A stretch of DNA of 14,650 nucleotides from K189A clade bacterium (GCA_007571095.1 RKSB01000092.1:1-14650); one strand, 5' to 3'. Shown: positions 1-9,119, numbered from the stretch's first letter. Numbers and translations: made by a program. The notes: generated by a model from the letters alone, not told the origin.

Positions 1-571
1 TTTTGGCTGAGGGCTCTTCTGGCTGAAGGCTCCTGGCTGAAGGCTCTATTTTTCTATTCCCTTCTGGCTGAGGGCTCTATTTCTATTTTCTTTCTGGCTG
101 AAGGCTCTTGGCTGAGGGCTCCTCCCTTCTTTAGCTGAAGGCTCCTTTATTTCTATTTTTTAGCTGAAGGCTCCTTTATTTTCTATTCCTTTTTGGCTGA
201 GGGCTCTTTATTTCTATTTTCTTCTAGCTGAAGGCTCTATTTTTTATTCCCTTCTAGCTGAAGGCTCTTCTGGCTGAAGGCTCTATTTTTTATTCCCTTT
301 TGGCTGAGGGCTCTTCTGGCTGAAGGCTCTATTTTTCTATTTTCTTCTAGCTGAAGGCTCTATTTTTCTATTTTCTTTTGGCTGAGGGCTCTATTTTTCT
401 ATTTTCTTCTAGCTGAAGGCTCTATTCCCTTTTGGCTGAGGGCTCCTGGCTGAGGGCTCCTGGCTGAGGGTTCTATTTTTTATTCCCTTTTGGCTGAAGG
501 CTCTATTTTTCTATTTTCTTCTAGCTGAAGGCTCTATTCCCTTTTGGCTGAGGGCTCCTGGCTGAGGGCTC
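1..571 (+). repeat. Left tandem/interspersed repeat array, at least 24 copies of the core RGCTGARGGCTC
   Basis: Twenty-four copies of a 12-bp core can be read on the plus strand, starting at 5, 21, 35, 66, 96, 110, 133, 162, 195, 226, 256, 272, 302, 318, 349, 380, 411, 434, 448, 462, 492, 523, 546 and 560. Eleven begin GGCTGAG (one of them, at 462, ends GGTTC), six are GGCTGAAGGCTC and seven are AGCTGAAGGCTC. Linkers are either very short (CT or TTCT), intermediate (an 11-nt TATTCCCTTTT type) or long and pyrimidine-rich (TATTTTTCTATT followed by CCCTTYT or TTCTTCT). The array continues off the left edge. Linkers recur rather than being unique, so this is not a CRISPR. The last copy ends inside the rpoC stop codon. 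No open frame of interest runs through it, and no inverted repeat typical of a transposon is seen. I do not recognise the family. Confidence 0.95.
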
Positions 572-3500
572 AGGTGGCTTCCGTTTCCATGGTCGGGCTG
601 GGGTCGGTAGCGTCAGACACAACCTTGTCGGCTTCGCTTTCCCTGAGGTCTTCAGACAGCCGCCTGTCGGCTATATCGGCAGTCATCAGGGCTGCTTCCT
701 CTCTTTGTTTTCTGATCCTGTGATAAAGGCTGCCGGTGCCTGCCGGAATGAGTCGGCCGACAACCACATTCTCTTTCAGCCCCATCAATTGATCTGACTT
801 GCCTTTCACCGCAGCCTCAATGAGCACTCGAGTTGTCTCCTGAAAAGAAGCGGCGGAAATGAAGCTTTCGGTGGCCAGTGCCGCCTTCGTAATGCCCAGT
901 ACCTGACGTTCAAAAACGGGAGGCCGCTCGCCCTTGGCTTCCATTCTGTCGGCGCACTCCTTGATGGCTTCGTACTGCACCTGCTCGCCCGCTACATAGG
1001 TGGAGTCACCCGAATCAACGACTACCGCAGTGCGAATCATCTGTCGAATAATCACCTCAATATGCTTGTCGTTGATAGTGATGCCCTGTAGCCTGTAAAC
1101 GCTCTGCACCGCCTGAATCATGTGCTCCGCCAGGTGAGTCATGCCACGCAAACGGAAAACATCCTGAGGTACCAGATCGCCTTCCACAATCATGTCGCCC
1201 TTCTCTACCTCTTCGCCGTCAAATACAAGCAGCCTGCGATTCTTGGATACCAGAATTTCGGCGGGCAAGTCTGCATCTTCAACCTCTTTCGAGGCATCGG
1301 CAGCGTCTTCTTTTTGATAGGGGCTGTCGATAAACAGGCGTTGTTTTCCTCGAAAATCTCCCTTGAAGCGAATAACACCCGAGCGCTCAGCCAACACGGC
1401 AGGCTCCTTCGGCATTCTTGCTTCAAAAAGATCGACCACTAGAGGCAGACCGCCGGTAATATCCGACGGGCCGTGATCTTCCTTGGGTATCTGGGCTACA
1501 ACATCGCCGGCCTGAACCTCTGCATTCTCGTCAACCTGCAGTACTGAATCCACCGGCAACAGTCGGTGAAGCAAGACCTCGCCATCCTTGTCAACAACCT
1601 CAAATGCCGGCCTCTGCTGTATCTTGTCACCTGTCTTTTCGTCGACGATGACCTTGACGCTGACATCCTTGACTCTGATGATGGAAGTACCGGTTACAGC
1701 ATCCTCCTGCCTGTCAACTGCATCTTCGCCAAGCCCTATAAATCGAACTCGACCGGCTATTTCAGTAATAATCGGGTGACTGTGGGGGTCCCAGGAGGCA
1801 ATGGTGGTGTTTGGCTCCACCGGCTCTTCGTTGCCGGCAAACAGATGCGCACCGTAAGGCACCCTGTAACGTTCTATAGCCCTGCCGTTAGGTGCAAACA
1901 CCACCACAACACCGGATCGTGTCAGGTTCACGTACCTGCTATTCGACTGCTTGATCAGCTTCATTCCATCCAGACGTATCTGGCCGCTGTGCTTGGTTCG
2001 AATACTGTCGGTCGTCGTTCTCGCTGTGGTGCCGCCGATATGGAAAGTCCGCATGGTGAGCTGAGTGCCTGGCTCGCCTATTGACTGGGCAGCCACCACT
2101 CCGACTGCCTCACCCTTGTCGACAAGCTTTCCTCTGGCCAGATCACGACCGTAGCACTGCCGACAAATGCTGCGATAGGACTTGCAGGTGATGGCAGAAC
2201 GAACGTACACCTCGTCTATTGCGTGCTCTTCAAGTTTCTGAACCTGCGCTTCACCCATCATGGTGCCGCGCCCAAAGAGCACTTTTGAAGAATCGTCACG
2301 GTCCAGAATATCCCTCGCCAGAATACGCCCCAAAACCCTCTGGCGAAGGGGCTCAACAACTTCAGCACCCTCAATCAGGGCGGTCATCATCAGGCCATCC
2401 TCGGTACCGCAGTCTTCTTCGGTGACGACCAGATCCTGTGCAACATCAACAATCCGTCGAGTCAGATAACCTGAATTCGCAGTCTTCAGGGCGGTATCGG
2501 TCAAACCCTTGCGGGCACCATGCGTGGAGATAAAGTACTGGCTGACCGAAAGCCCTTCACGAAAATTCGCAGTGATGGGAGTCTCGATAATCGAACCATC
2601 AGGCCTGGCCATCAATCCTCTCACGCCTGCCAACTGGCGCATCTGCATCGGCGAGCCACGGGCACCGGAGTCGGCGTATATATAGACCGAGTTAAAGCTC
2701 GGAACAGTGGTCACTCGATTGTCGGCATCCGTCTGCTTGATAACCGACAAAGACTCCATCATCTGGTCACTGATTTCCTCGGTAGCCCGAGACCAGATGT
2801 CAACCACACGAGCGTATTTTTCCTTGGCCGTCAGCAGGCCATCCAGTTTCGCCTGCTCCAGGGCGTTGACATCTTTCGTTGCCTTGGCCAGCACCTTACT
2901 CTTGCCTTCTGGAATCTTCAGGTCCTCAATGCCCAACGACACGCCGGACTGAGTGGCATAGTTAAAACCGAAGTACATCAACCGGTCGGCAAAAACAACG
3001 GTCTTTTTGGGGCCAACATCGTGATAAGACCGGTTCAACAGAACAGAGATGTCGTTCTTTTTCATCATCTTGTTGATCAGACTAAACGGCAGACCCGCTG
3101 GAACAATTTCGTAAAGCAGTATTCGCCCTACCGTTGTCTCAACAATGCTTGACCCGTGGGCATCTTCGCTTTCTCCGAGAAGAGCCTTGTTGGAAATACG
3201 AACCTTGATTTTTTGGCGCAACTCAAGCTGGTTCATGGCGAAGGCACGACTGACCTCCTTGAAGTTGCTGAAAACCCGAATCTCCTGCCCGGGCAGGAGA
3301 GGTGCCTCGCTGGTCATCCAGTAAAGACCCAGAACAATGTCCTGCGAAGGCATAATGATGGGCTCGCCGTTGGCTGGTGAGAGAATGTTGTTGGTTGACA
3401 TCATCAGCACTCGGCTCTCCAGTTGTGCCTCCATGGTCAGGGGCACGTGTACGGCCATCTGGTCGCCATCAAAATCCGCGTTGTAAGCGGCACACACCAG

Positions 3501-4862
3501 AGGATGAAGCTGAATGGCCTTGCCCTCGATCAAGACCGGCTCAAACGACTGGATGCCCAGACGATGCAGGGTGGGAGCGCGATTGAGGAGCACCGGGTGC
3601 TCTCGAATAACCTCGGCAAGGATATCCCAGACTTCACCCTTCTTCTGTTCCAGAATCTTTTTGGCTGATTTGATGGTTACAGAGGGGTCTGCGGCAATGA
3701 GTTTGCCGATCACCATTGGCTTGAAAAGCTCCAGGGCCATGCTCTTGGGCAGGCCGCACTGGTGCAGTTTGAGTTTGGGTCCCGCAACTATCACCGAGCG
3801 TCCTGAATAGTCAACTCGCTTGCCCAGCAGATTCTGACGAAAACGCCCCTGTTTGCCCTTGATCATGTCCGCCAGAGACTTGAGAGGCCGCCTGTTGTTG
3901 CCGGTAACCGGCCGGCTTCGACGATTGTTGTCGAGCAGGGCATCCACCGATTCCTGCAACATTCTTTTTTCGTTGCGAATGATGATGTCCGGTGCTTCCG
4001 CGTCCATTAGACGTTTGAGCCGGTTGTTGCGGTTAATCACTCGTCTGTAGAGTTCGTTCAGGTCGGAGGCGGCAAATCGACCGCCATCCAAAGGCACCAG
4101 AGGACGCAGGTCAGGCGGCAAAACCGGCAAAACCCTGAGTATCATCCATTCGGGCTTGTTGCCTGACCGAATGAACTGCTCAATCAGCCGAAGCCTCTTC
4201 AGCAGCTTGGACTTCTTGGTTTTTGCCGAGGTCGACTGAACCTTTTTTCTGATGGTTTCTGTCTCGGCAGCCAGATCTATCTCCTTGAGCATGGCCAGAA
4301 TGGCTTCGGCGCCCATTTTGGCCACAAACTCACCGCTGCCGTATTTCTGAATTGCCTGCTCGTAGGCCTCGTCCGAGAGGAGTTGACGTTCATTGAGGTC
4401 GGTCATCTTGGGGTCTGTGACCACATAGGAATTGAAGTAGAGCACCTGCTCGACATCCTGAATGGTCATGTCCAGCAACTGACATATCCTCGATGGCAGA
4501 GACTTCAGGAACCAGATATGAGCAACCGGACTGTGGAGTTCGATATGACCCATACGTTCGCGTCGAACACGCGCCTGGGTTACCTCGACTCCACATTTCT
4601 CGCACATCACACCTCGGTGCTTCAATCTCTTGTACTTGCCGCAGAGACATTCGTAATCCTTGACCGGGCCGAAAATTCTGGCGCAGAAAAGGCCGTCGCG
4701 CTCCGGTTTGAAGGTGCGATAATTGATCGTCTCGGGTTTCTTGATCTCCCCCCAGCTCCAGGAACGGATAGTATCCGGAGAAGCCAGACTGATACGAAGC
4801 GAGTTGAAATCCTCTCTGGGAGAACGGGCACCCCAGTTTCTACTGCCGAGCAATTGTTTCAC
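570..4862 (-). CDS. rpoC: DNA-directed RNA polymerase subunit beta'
   Basis: This encodes the 1430-residue beta' subunit, which with beta forms the catalytic cleft of RNA polymerase. The first zinc-binding site is intact (C72, C74, C87, C90). The catalytic NADFDGD motif places the magnesium-binding aspartates at 463, 465 and 467. The second cysteine set is seen in DCGTEDG and in TCKSYRSICRQC. The trigger-loop motif MRTFHIGG is followed by a long SI3-type insertion, as in E. coli. Length is close to the E. coli protein (1407); the extra residues are mainly in an acidic, probably disordered C-terminal tail. The start is GTG at 4862, chosen because it follows a strong GGAGG site by 7 nt and matches the family N-terminus (MKQLL versus MKDLL). 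It lies 38 nt after rpoB and is the last gene of the operon. The TGA stop (570-572) overlaps the first repeat unit of the left array by two bases, so no native 3' untranslated region or hairpin terminator is left between gene and array. Confidence 0.99.
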   Translation of the reverse strand: MKQLLGSRNWGARSPREDFNSLRISLASPDTIRSWSWGEIKKPETINYRTFKPERDGLFCARIFGPVKDYECLCGKYKRLKHRGVMCEKCGVEVTQARVRRERMGHIELHSPVAHIWFLKSLPSRICQLLDMTIQDVEQVLYFNSYVVTDPKMTDLNERQLLSDEAYEQAIQKYGSGEFVAKMGAEAILAMLKEIDLAAETETIRKKVQSTSAKTKKSKLLKRLRLIEQFIRSGNKPEWMILRVLPVLPPDLRPLVPLDGGRFAASDLNELYRRVINRNNRLKRLMDAEAPDIIIRNEKRMLQESVDALLDNNRRSRPVTGNNRRPLKSLADMIKGKQGRFRQNLLGKRVDYSGRSVIVAGPKLKLHQCGLPKSMALELFKPMVIGKLIAADPSVTIKSAKKILEQKKGEVWDILAEVIREHPVLLNRAPTLHRLGIQSFEPVLIEGKAIQLHPLVCAAYNADFDGDQMAVHVPLTMEAQLESRVLMMSTNNILSPANGEPIIMPSQDIVLGLYWMTSEAPLLPGQEIRVFSNFKEVSRAFAMNQLELRQKIKVRISNKALLGESEDAHGSSIVETTVGRILLYEIVPAGLPFSLINKMMKKNDISVLLNRSYHDVGPKKTVVFADRLMYFGFNYATQSGVSLGIEDLKIPEGKSKVLAKATKDVNALEQAKLDGLLTAKEKYARVVDIWSRATEEISDQMMESLSVIKQTDADNRVTTVPSFNSVYIYADSGARGSPMQMRQLAGVRGLMARPDGSIIETPITANFREGLSVSQYFISTHGARKGLTDTALKTANSGYLTRRIVDVAQDLVVTEEDCGTEDGLMMTALIEGAEVVEPLRQRVLGRILARDILDRDDSSKVLFGRGTMMGEAQVQKLEEHAIDEVYVRSAITCKSYRSICRQCYGRDLARGKLVDKGEAVGVVAAQSIGEPGTQLTMRTFHIGGTTARTTTDSIRTKHSGQIRLDGMKLIKQSNSRYVNLTRSGVVVVFAPNGRAIERYRVPYGAHLFAGNEEPVEPNTTIASWDPHSHPIITEIAGRVRFIGLGEDAVDRQEDAVTGTSIIRVKDVSVKVIVDEKTGDKIQQRPAFEVVDKDGEVLLHRLLPVDSVLQVDENAEVQAGDVVAQIPKEDHGPSDITGGLPLVVDLFEARMPKEPAVLAERSGVIRFKGDFRGKQRLFIDSPYQKEDAADASKEVEDADLPAEILVSKNRRLLVFDGEEVEKGDMIVEGDLVPQDVFRLRGMTHLAEHMIQAVQSVYRLQGITINDKHIEVIIRQMIRTAVVVDSGDSTYVAGEQVQYEAIKECADRMEAKGERPPVFERQVLGITKAALATESFISAASFQETTRVLIEAAVKGKSDQLMGLKENVVVGRLIPAGTGSLYHRIRKQREEAALMTADIADRRLSEDLRESEADKVVSDATDPSPTMETEAT

Positions 4863-4869
4863 TTAACTT

Positions 4870-4874
4870 CCTCC
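4870..4874 (-). promoter_or_regulatory. Ribosome binding site of rpoC
   Basis: The minus strand reads GGAGG, then 7 nt, then GTG at 4862. This strong Shine-Dalgarno site fixes the non-ATG start of rpoC, since no in-frame ATG nearby gives a better family match. Confidence 0.85.
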
Positions 4875-4900
4875 GAGAATGTTTTGCAATCGAGTCCGTT

Positions 4901-7900
4901 TCACTGATCGAATTCCTTGTCCAGGTTGATGGCCATTGAGCGAATCTCCTGAATAAGCACATTGAAGACTTCAGGTGCTTTGGCCTCCATTTCGTAATTA
5001 CCATTGACGATGTTTTTGTAGATCTTGCTGCGGCCGATCAGATCATCCGACTTCACCGTCAGCATTTCCTGCAGAGTGTAAGAGGCACCATAGGCCTCCA
5101 GTGCCCAAACCTCCATTTCTCCGAAACGTTGACCGCCAAAGTTTGACTTGCCGCCCAAAGGTTGCTGAGTAACCAGCGAGTAAGAGCCTGTCGAACGGGC
5201 ATGCATCTTGTCGTCGACCAGATGATTGAGCTTCAGTATGTACATGTAGCCAATCGTAACCGGCCGTTCAAACCTGTCTCCGGTGCGACCATCATAGAGG
5301 ACGGTCTGACCATCCTCCGGCAAACCGGCCAAAGACAGCATCTTCTTGATTTCTTCCTCGCTGGCACCGTCAAAGGCACGAGTTGCCATTGGCACGCCCC
5401 CGACCAGATTCATGGCCAGTTCGCAAACTTCCTGATCGGTGAATTTGTCGAGGTCATGAGCCACATCAGAACCATCCTTGTGCATGCCCGCATAAATTTT
5501 CTTCAGGTATCCACGAAGAGACTTCAGACTGCTCTCCTTCGCCTGATAAGCCCTGAGCCGTTTCTCGATTTGACTGCCCAACGACTTGGCGGCCCATCCC
5601 AGATGAGTTTCGAGGATTTGCCCGATATTCATTCGGGAAGGCACACCCAGAGGATTCAAAACCATGTCAACCGGTTCGCCATTCTCATCAAAGGGCATGT
5701 CCTCCGTCGGCACTATGGTTGAGATAACGCCCTTGTTGCCATGGCGACCAGCCACCTTATCGCCTGGCTGAATCGGCCTTTTGACTGCCAGAAACACCTT
5801 GACTATCTTTCGTACATCAGGCGGTAAATCGGTCGAAACGTTGAGCTTTTCTTCCCTGTCCCTGAGTCTGCTGTCTCTCTGGTCACGTTTTTTACGCAGG
5901 TCTGCCTGGCGGCGTTTAACCAGGGCATTGATCTTCTTGTCCGCAACAGAACACAGAAACAGCTCGGCGTTATCCAGGTCCTCGAGATCTTCTTCAGACA
6001 GCACAGTGCCTGCCTCGAAGGGCCCTTTGTCGCCAGCTGCAGTCTGACCCTTGAGGGTTTTTCTCAAGTGGTCACAGATGGTGTTTTCAAAAACACTGTA
6101 CTCGGCATGCAAATCCTTTCGTGCCTGCTCGAGTTCTGCCTGTTTGATTTCCTGAGTGCGTTGATCCTGCTCCACACCGGACCGAGTCAGGATTTGCACA
6201 TCTATGACCGTACCACTGGAAGAAGAAGGGACTCGCAACGAAGTGTCCTTGACATCCGAAGCCTTTTCGCCGAAAACAGCCCGCAACAGCTTTTCCTCGG
6301 GGCTGAGTTGGGTTTCGCCCTTCGGAGTCACCTTGCCCACCAGAATGTCGCCCGCCTGAACCTTGGCACCGACATAAATGATTCCGGAATCATCCAGCTT
6401 GACTCGAGCACTTTCTGAAACATTGGGAATGTCCTTGGTGATCTCCTCCACACCAAGTCGAGCCTCTCTGGCAATACAGGTATGCTCCTGAATATGAATG
6501 CTGGTAAAGCAGTCATCCCGAACCAGGCGTTCGGAAATCAGTATTGCATCCTCGTAGTTGTATCCGCCCCAACACATAAAGGCCACTCGAACATTCTTTC
6601 CTAACGCCAACTCGCCGAGATCGACCGAAGAACCATCAATCAGGACATCGCCGCGCTGAACAACCTCGCCTTCCCTGACGAGGGGTCGCTGGTTCATACA
6701 GGTATTCTGGTTGGATTTGGTGTATTTCCTGAGGGTGTAGATATCGACATCAACGTCAATGCCGTCGTCGCCAACGCCACCCACTCGAACCACCACCCGA
6801 TTGCTGTCAACACTTTCAACGACACCGTCGCGTCGGGCAAGCTGGCAGGCACCAGAGTCTCTGGCGACGGCACTTTCCATACCCGTACCGATGAGCGGCT
6901 TTTCAGATCGCAAAGTCGGAATTGCCTGGCGTTGCATGTTGGAACCCATGAGTGCGCGGTTGGCATCGTCATGCTCAAGGAACGGAATAAGGGCAGATGA
7001 AACAGACACCATCTGCTGAGGAGAGACATCCATGTAGTCAATTCTGTCCGCCGGCAATTTGACATACTCGTTCTGGAAGCGCACATTGACTATCTCTTCT
7101 GCAAACTGCCCCTTTTTATCCAGAACAGCGTCGGCCTGCGCAACCACATGACCCTTTTCGTCGATGGACGACAGGTATTCAACCTCATCGGTTGGCTTTT
7201 TGTTTTTGACTTTTCGATAGGGAGTCTGCAGAAACCCGTAACCGTCCGTTCGAGCATAAATGGCCAGCGAATTAATCAGACCGATATTGGGTCCTTCGGG
7301 TGTTTCAATCGGGCAAATACGCCCGTAGTGAGTGGAATTGACATCCCGCACTTCAAAGCCGGCGCGATCTCTGCTCAGGCCGCCTGGACCCAGAGCCGAT
7401 ACTCTGCGCTTATGGGTCACTTCAGCCAGCGGATTGGCCTGGTCTGCGAACTGGGACAGCTGACTGGAGCCGAAAAACTCCTTGATGGCTGCCGATATGG
7501 GTTTGGCATTAATCAGGCTCTTTGGGGTCAGGCCCTCGGACTCGGCCATGCCGAGACGTTCCTTGACCACACGTTCAGCCCTGACCAGCCCGATCCGAAA
7601 CTGGTTGGCAACTGTCTCACCCACTGAACGGACACGTCTGTTGTCGAGATGGTCGATCTGGTCAACCGAGTCTCGGCCATCACGCACTGCAACGAGCGTC
7701 TTGAGCACATCCAGAATATCTTCCCTGCTTAAAACGTTCGGGTTCCCCGCCGGCTGTTCCTGATCATTCTTTCGGCCCACTCTGAGGTTGAACTTCATGC
7801 GCCCGACCTCTGAAAGGTCGTAGCGGGAGCTGTTGAAGAAGAGATTTTCGAATACCTTGACTTTGGCATCAAAAGAGGCCGGCTCGCCGGGGCGAAGAAT

Positions 7901-9049
7901 GCTGTAGATCAGAACTATTGCTTCCTCTCTGGTTTTGGCGGCATCGGCACGTAACGTATTTGCAATATAGGCACCTCTATCCAGATCGTTTGAAACCAGC
8001 GTTGCAAAAGACTTGATGCCGTTTTCAGGATCGCTGATCGTCTTGAGTGCCGAAGCATTGAGAATCGTATTGCTGGCCACGATGACTTCGCCGGTATCCT
8101 TGTTGACCAGATCCTGAGCCAGCACCCAACCCTTGGGGAATTTGTCGATCGGCACCTTGACAGAAGCTATTTTGGCCTCTTTCAACTGGTGAGCGCGACC
8201 TCGAGTAATACGCGTGTTGGCCGGTACCAGCACTTTGCCGGAAGAGTCCTTTATGTCAACGGCAAGCTCCTGGCCGCGAAGGTTCTCAGGTACAACGCGA
8301 AGAGAGAGGGAGTTCTTCTGAACAGACCAGCTGTTGGTGTCAAAAAAGTAGCCCAGAATCTCCTGATCGCTCAAACCGAGTGCCCTCAGTATGGCGGTGG
8401 CGAGTATTTTTCGCTTCTTGTCGATACGCACATGAATCAGGTCTTTGGCGTCAAATTCGAAGCACAACCAGGAGCCCCTGTCGGGAATGACCTGCACCGA
8501 ATAGAGCAACTTGCCGCCAGAACCTGCCGTCTTTCCCTTGTCATGAACAAAAAACACGCCGGGAGAACGGTGTAGCTGAGAAACAACCACCCTTTCTATG
8601 CCCTTGACAATGAAAGACTTCTGCTCCGTCATCAGCGGCAGTTCACAGAGATAGACCTCCTCCTCGATGATTTCTCCCTTCTGCTTCTTCTTGCCCCCCT
8701 TGGCACCGGATTTTGTTGACTCGAAGAATATGAGTCGGGCATTGATGTGCAGGGAAGCGGCATAGTTGGCACCCTGTGCCAGGCATTCTGCAGCATCAAA
8801 ATCCGGTTCCTTGATGAAGTAGTCTGTGTAATGCAATTCCGCATTGCCCGATTGACTCACAATCGGAAAAACCGAACTCAGGACATCATGCAGGCCGGAC
8901 GATTTTTTGTCGGCTGGCTTTCCGGATGTTCGAGCAAAGGCTTCGTAGGAGTCCGCCTGAATTTTCAGCAGGTCGGGCAGAGGCATGGGAGTCCGCAGCC
9001 TGCCGAAATCCCTTCGAATTCGTTTCTTTTCAATCAGCGAATAGGGCAT
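4901..9049 (-). CDS. rpoB: DNA-directed RNA polymerase subunit beta
   Basis: This encodes the beta subunit of RNA polymerase, 1382 residues from the chosen ATG. I start at ATG 9049, giving MPYSLIEKKRIRRDFG, which matches the family N-terminus (MVYSYTEKKRIRKDFG in E. coli). A TTG five codons upstream is in frame, but it overlaps the GGAG Shine-Dalgarno site (9 nt before the ATG) and is not a likely start. Visible landmarks are SQLHRSPGVFF near residue 160, the rifampicin-binding cluster at about 530-553 (SQF through SALGPGG), CPIETPEGPNIGLI, an SI2-type insertion rich in charged residues, KVAGRHGNKGVIS and the C-terminal GGQRFGEMEVWALEAYGA clamp region. D536, H546 and S551 (E. coli D516, H526, S531) are wild type. 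A lysine- and glycine-rich insertion near residues 112-126 and a loop near 425-438 make the protein about 40 residues longer than E. coli beta. It is co-transcribed with rplL upstream and rpoC downstream. Confidence 0.99.
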   Translation of the reverse strand: MPYSLIEKKRIRRDFGRLRTPMPLPDLLKIQADSYEAFARTSGKPADKKSSGLHDVLSSVFPIVSQSGNAELHYTDYFIKEPDFDAAECLAQGANYAASLHINARLIFFESTKSGAKGGKKKQKGEIIEEEVYLCELPLMTEQKSFIVKGIERVVVSQLHRSPGVFFVHDKGKTAGSGGKLLYSVQVIPDRGSWLCFEFDAKDLIHVRIDKKRKILATAILRALGLSDQEILGYFFDTNSWSVQKNSLSLRVVPENLRGQELAVDIKDSSGKVLVPANTRITRGRAHQLKEAKIASVKVPIDKFPKGWVLAQDLVNKDTGEVIVASNTILNASALKTISDPENGIKSFATLVSNDLDRGAYIANTLRADAAKTREEAIVLIYSILRPGEPASFDAKVKVFENLFFNSSRYDLSEVGRMKFNLRVGRKNDQEQPAGNPNVLSREDILDVLKTLVAVRDGRDSVDQIDHLDNRRVRSVGETVANQFRIGLVRAERVVKERLGMAESEGLTPKSLINAKPISAAIKEFFGSSQLSQFADQANPLAEVTHKRRVSALGPGGLSRDRAGFEVRDVNSTHYGRICPIETPEGPNIGLINSLAIYARTDGYGFLQTPYRKVKNKKPTDEVEYLSSIDEKGHVVAQADAVLDKKGQFAEEIVNVRFQNEYVKLPADRIDYMDVSPQQMVSVSSALIPFLEHDDANRALMGSNMQRQAIPTLRSEKPLIGTGMESAVARDSGACQLARRDGVVESVDSNRVVVRVGGVGDDGIDVDVDIYTLRKYTKSNQNTCMNQRPLVREGEVVQRGDVLIDGSSVDLGELALGKNVRVAFMCWGGYNYEDAILISERLVRDDCFTSIHIQEHTCIAREARLGVEEITKDIPNVSESARVKLDDSGIIYVGAKVQAGDILVGKVTPKGETQLSPEEKLLRAVFGEKASDVKDTSLRVPSSSSGTVIDVQILTRSGVEQDQRTQEIKQAELEQARKDLHAEYSVFENTICDHLRKTLKGQTAAGDKGPFEAGTVLSEEDLEDLDNAELFLCSVADKKINALVKRRQADLRKKRDQRDSRLRDREEKLNVSTDLPPDVRKIVKVFLAVKRPIQPGDKVAGRHGNKGVISTIVPTEDMPFDENGEPVDMVLNPLGVPSRMNIGQILETHLGWAAKSLGSQIEKRLRAYQAKESSLKSLRGYLKKIYAGMHKDGSDVAHDLDKFTDQEVCELAMNLVGGVPMATRAFDGASEEEIKKMLSLAGLPEDGQTVLYDGRTGDRFERPVTIGYMYILKLNHLVDDKMHARSTGSYSLVTQQPLGGKSNFGGQRFGEMEVWALEAYGASYTLQEMLTVKSDDLIGRSKIYKNIVNGNYEMEAKAPEVFNVLIQEIRSMAINLDKEFDQ

Positions 9050-9062
9050 TAAAAATGTCTCC

Positions 9063-9086
9063 AAAAAAATAACCGATTCCCTCGGT
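9063..9086 (-). terminator. Short hairpin plus T-tract before rpoB, possible attenuator
   Basis: On the minus strand a 5-bp stem ACCGA/TCGGT (9082-9086 with 9072-9076) closes a 5-nt loop and is followed by TA and then seven T residues at 9069-9063, which run directly into the GGAG site of rpoB. This has the layout of an intrinsic terminator, but the stem is short, so at most partial termination is expected. E. coli is known to have an attenuator between rplL and rpoB; equivalence here is inferred from position. Confidence 0.45.
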
Positions 9087-9091
9087 GTAGA

Positions 9092-9119
9092 AGGGTGCCG
9101 ACCGAAAGATCGGCACCCT
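9092..9119 (-). promoter_or_regulatory. Strong 10-bp hairpin in the rplL-rpoB intergenic region
   Basis: The arms at 9092-9101 and 9110-9119 (AGGGTGCCGA and TCGGCACCCT on the plus strand) are perfectly complementary and enclose an 8-nt loop. No T-run follows at once on the transcribed strand, so it is not a simple terminator. Position suggests an RNA processing site (as for RNase III in the E. coli rplL-rpoB spacer) or part of an attenuator. An upstream segment at 9124-9130 could pair with one arm and compete with this fold. Confidence 0.6.

Noticed and set aside
1..571. CRISPR array
   Set aside because: The repeat units are only 12 bp, the linkers recur and are low-complexity instead of unique, spacing varies in steps, and no cas gene is nearby.
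2520..3152. 210-residue plus-strand frame opposite rpoC
   Set aside because: Shadow frame; composition follows the reverse complement of conserved rpoC codons.
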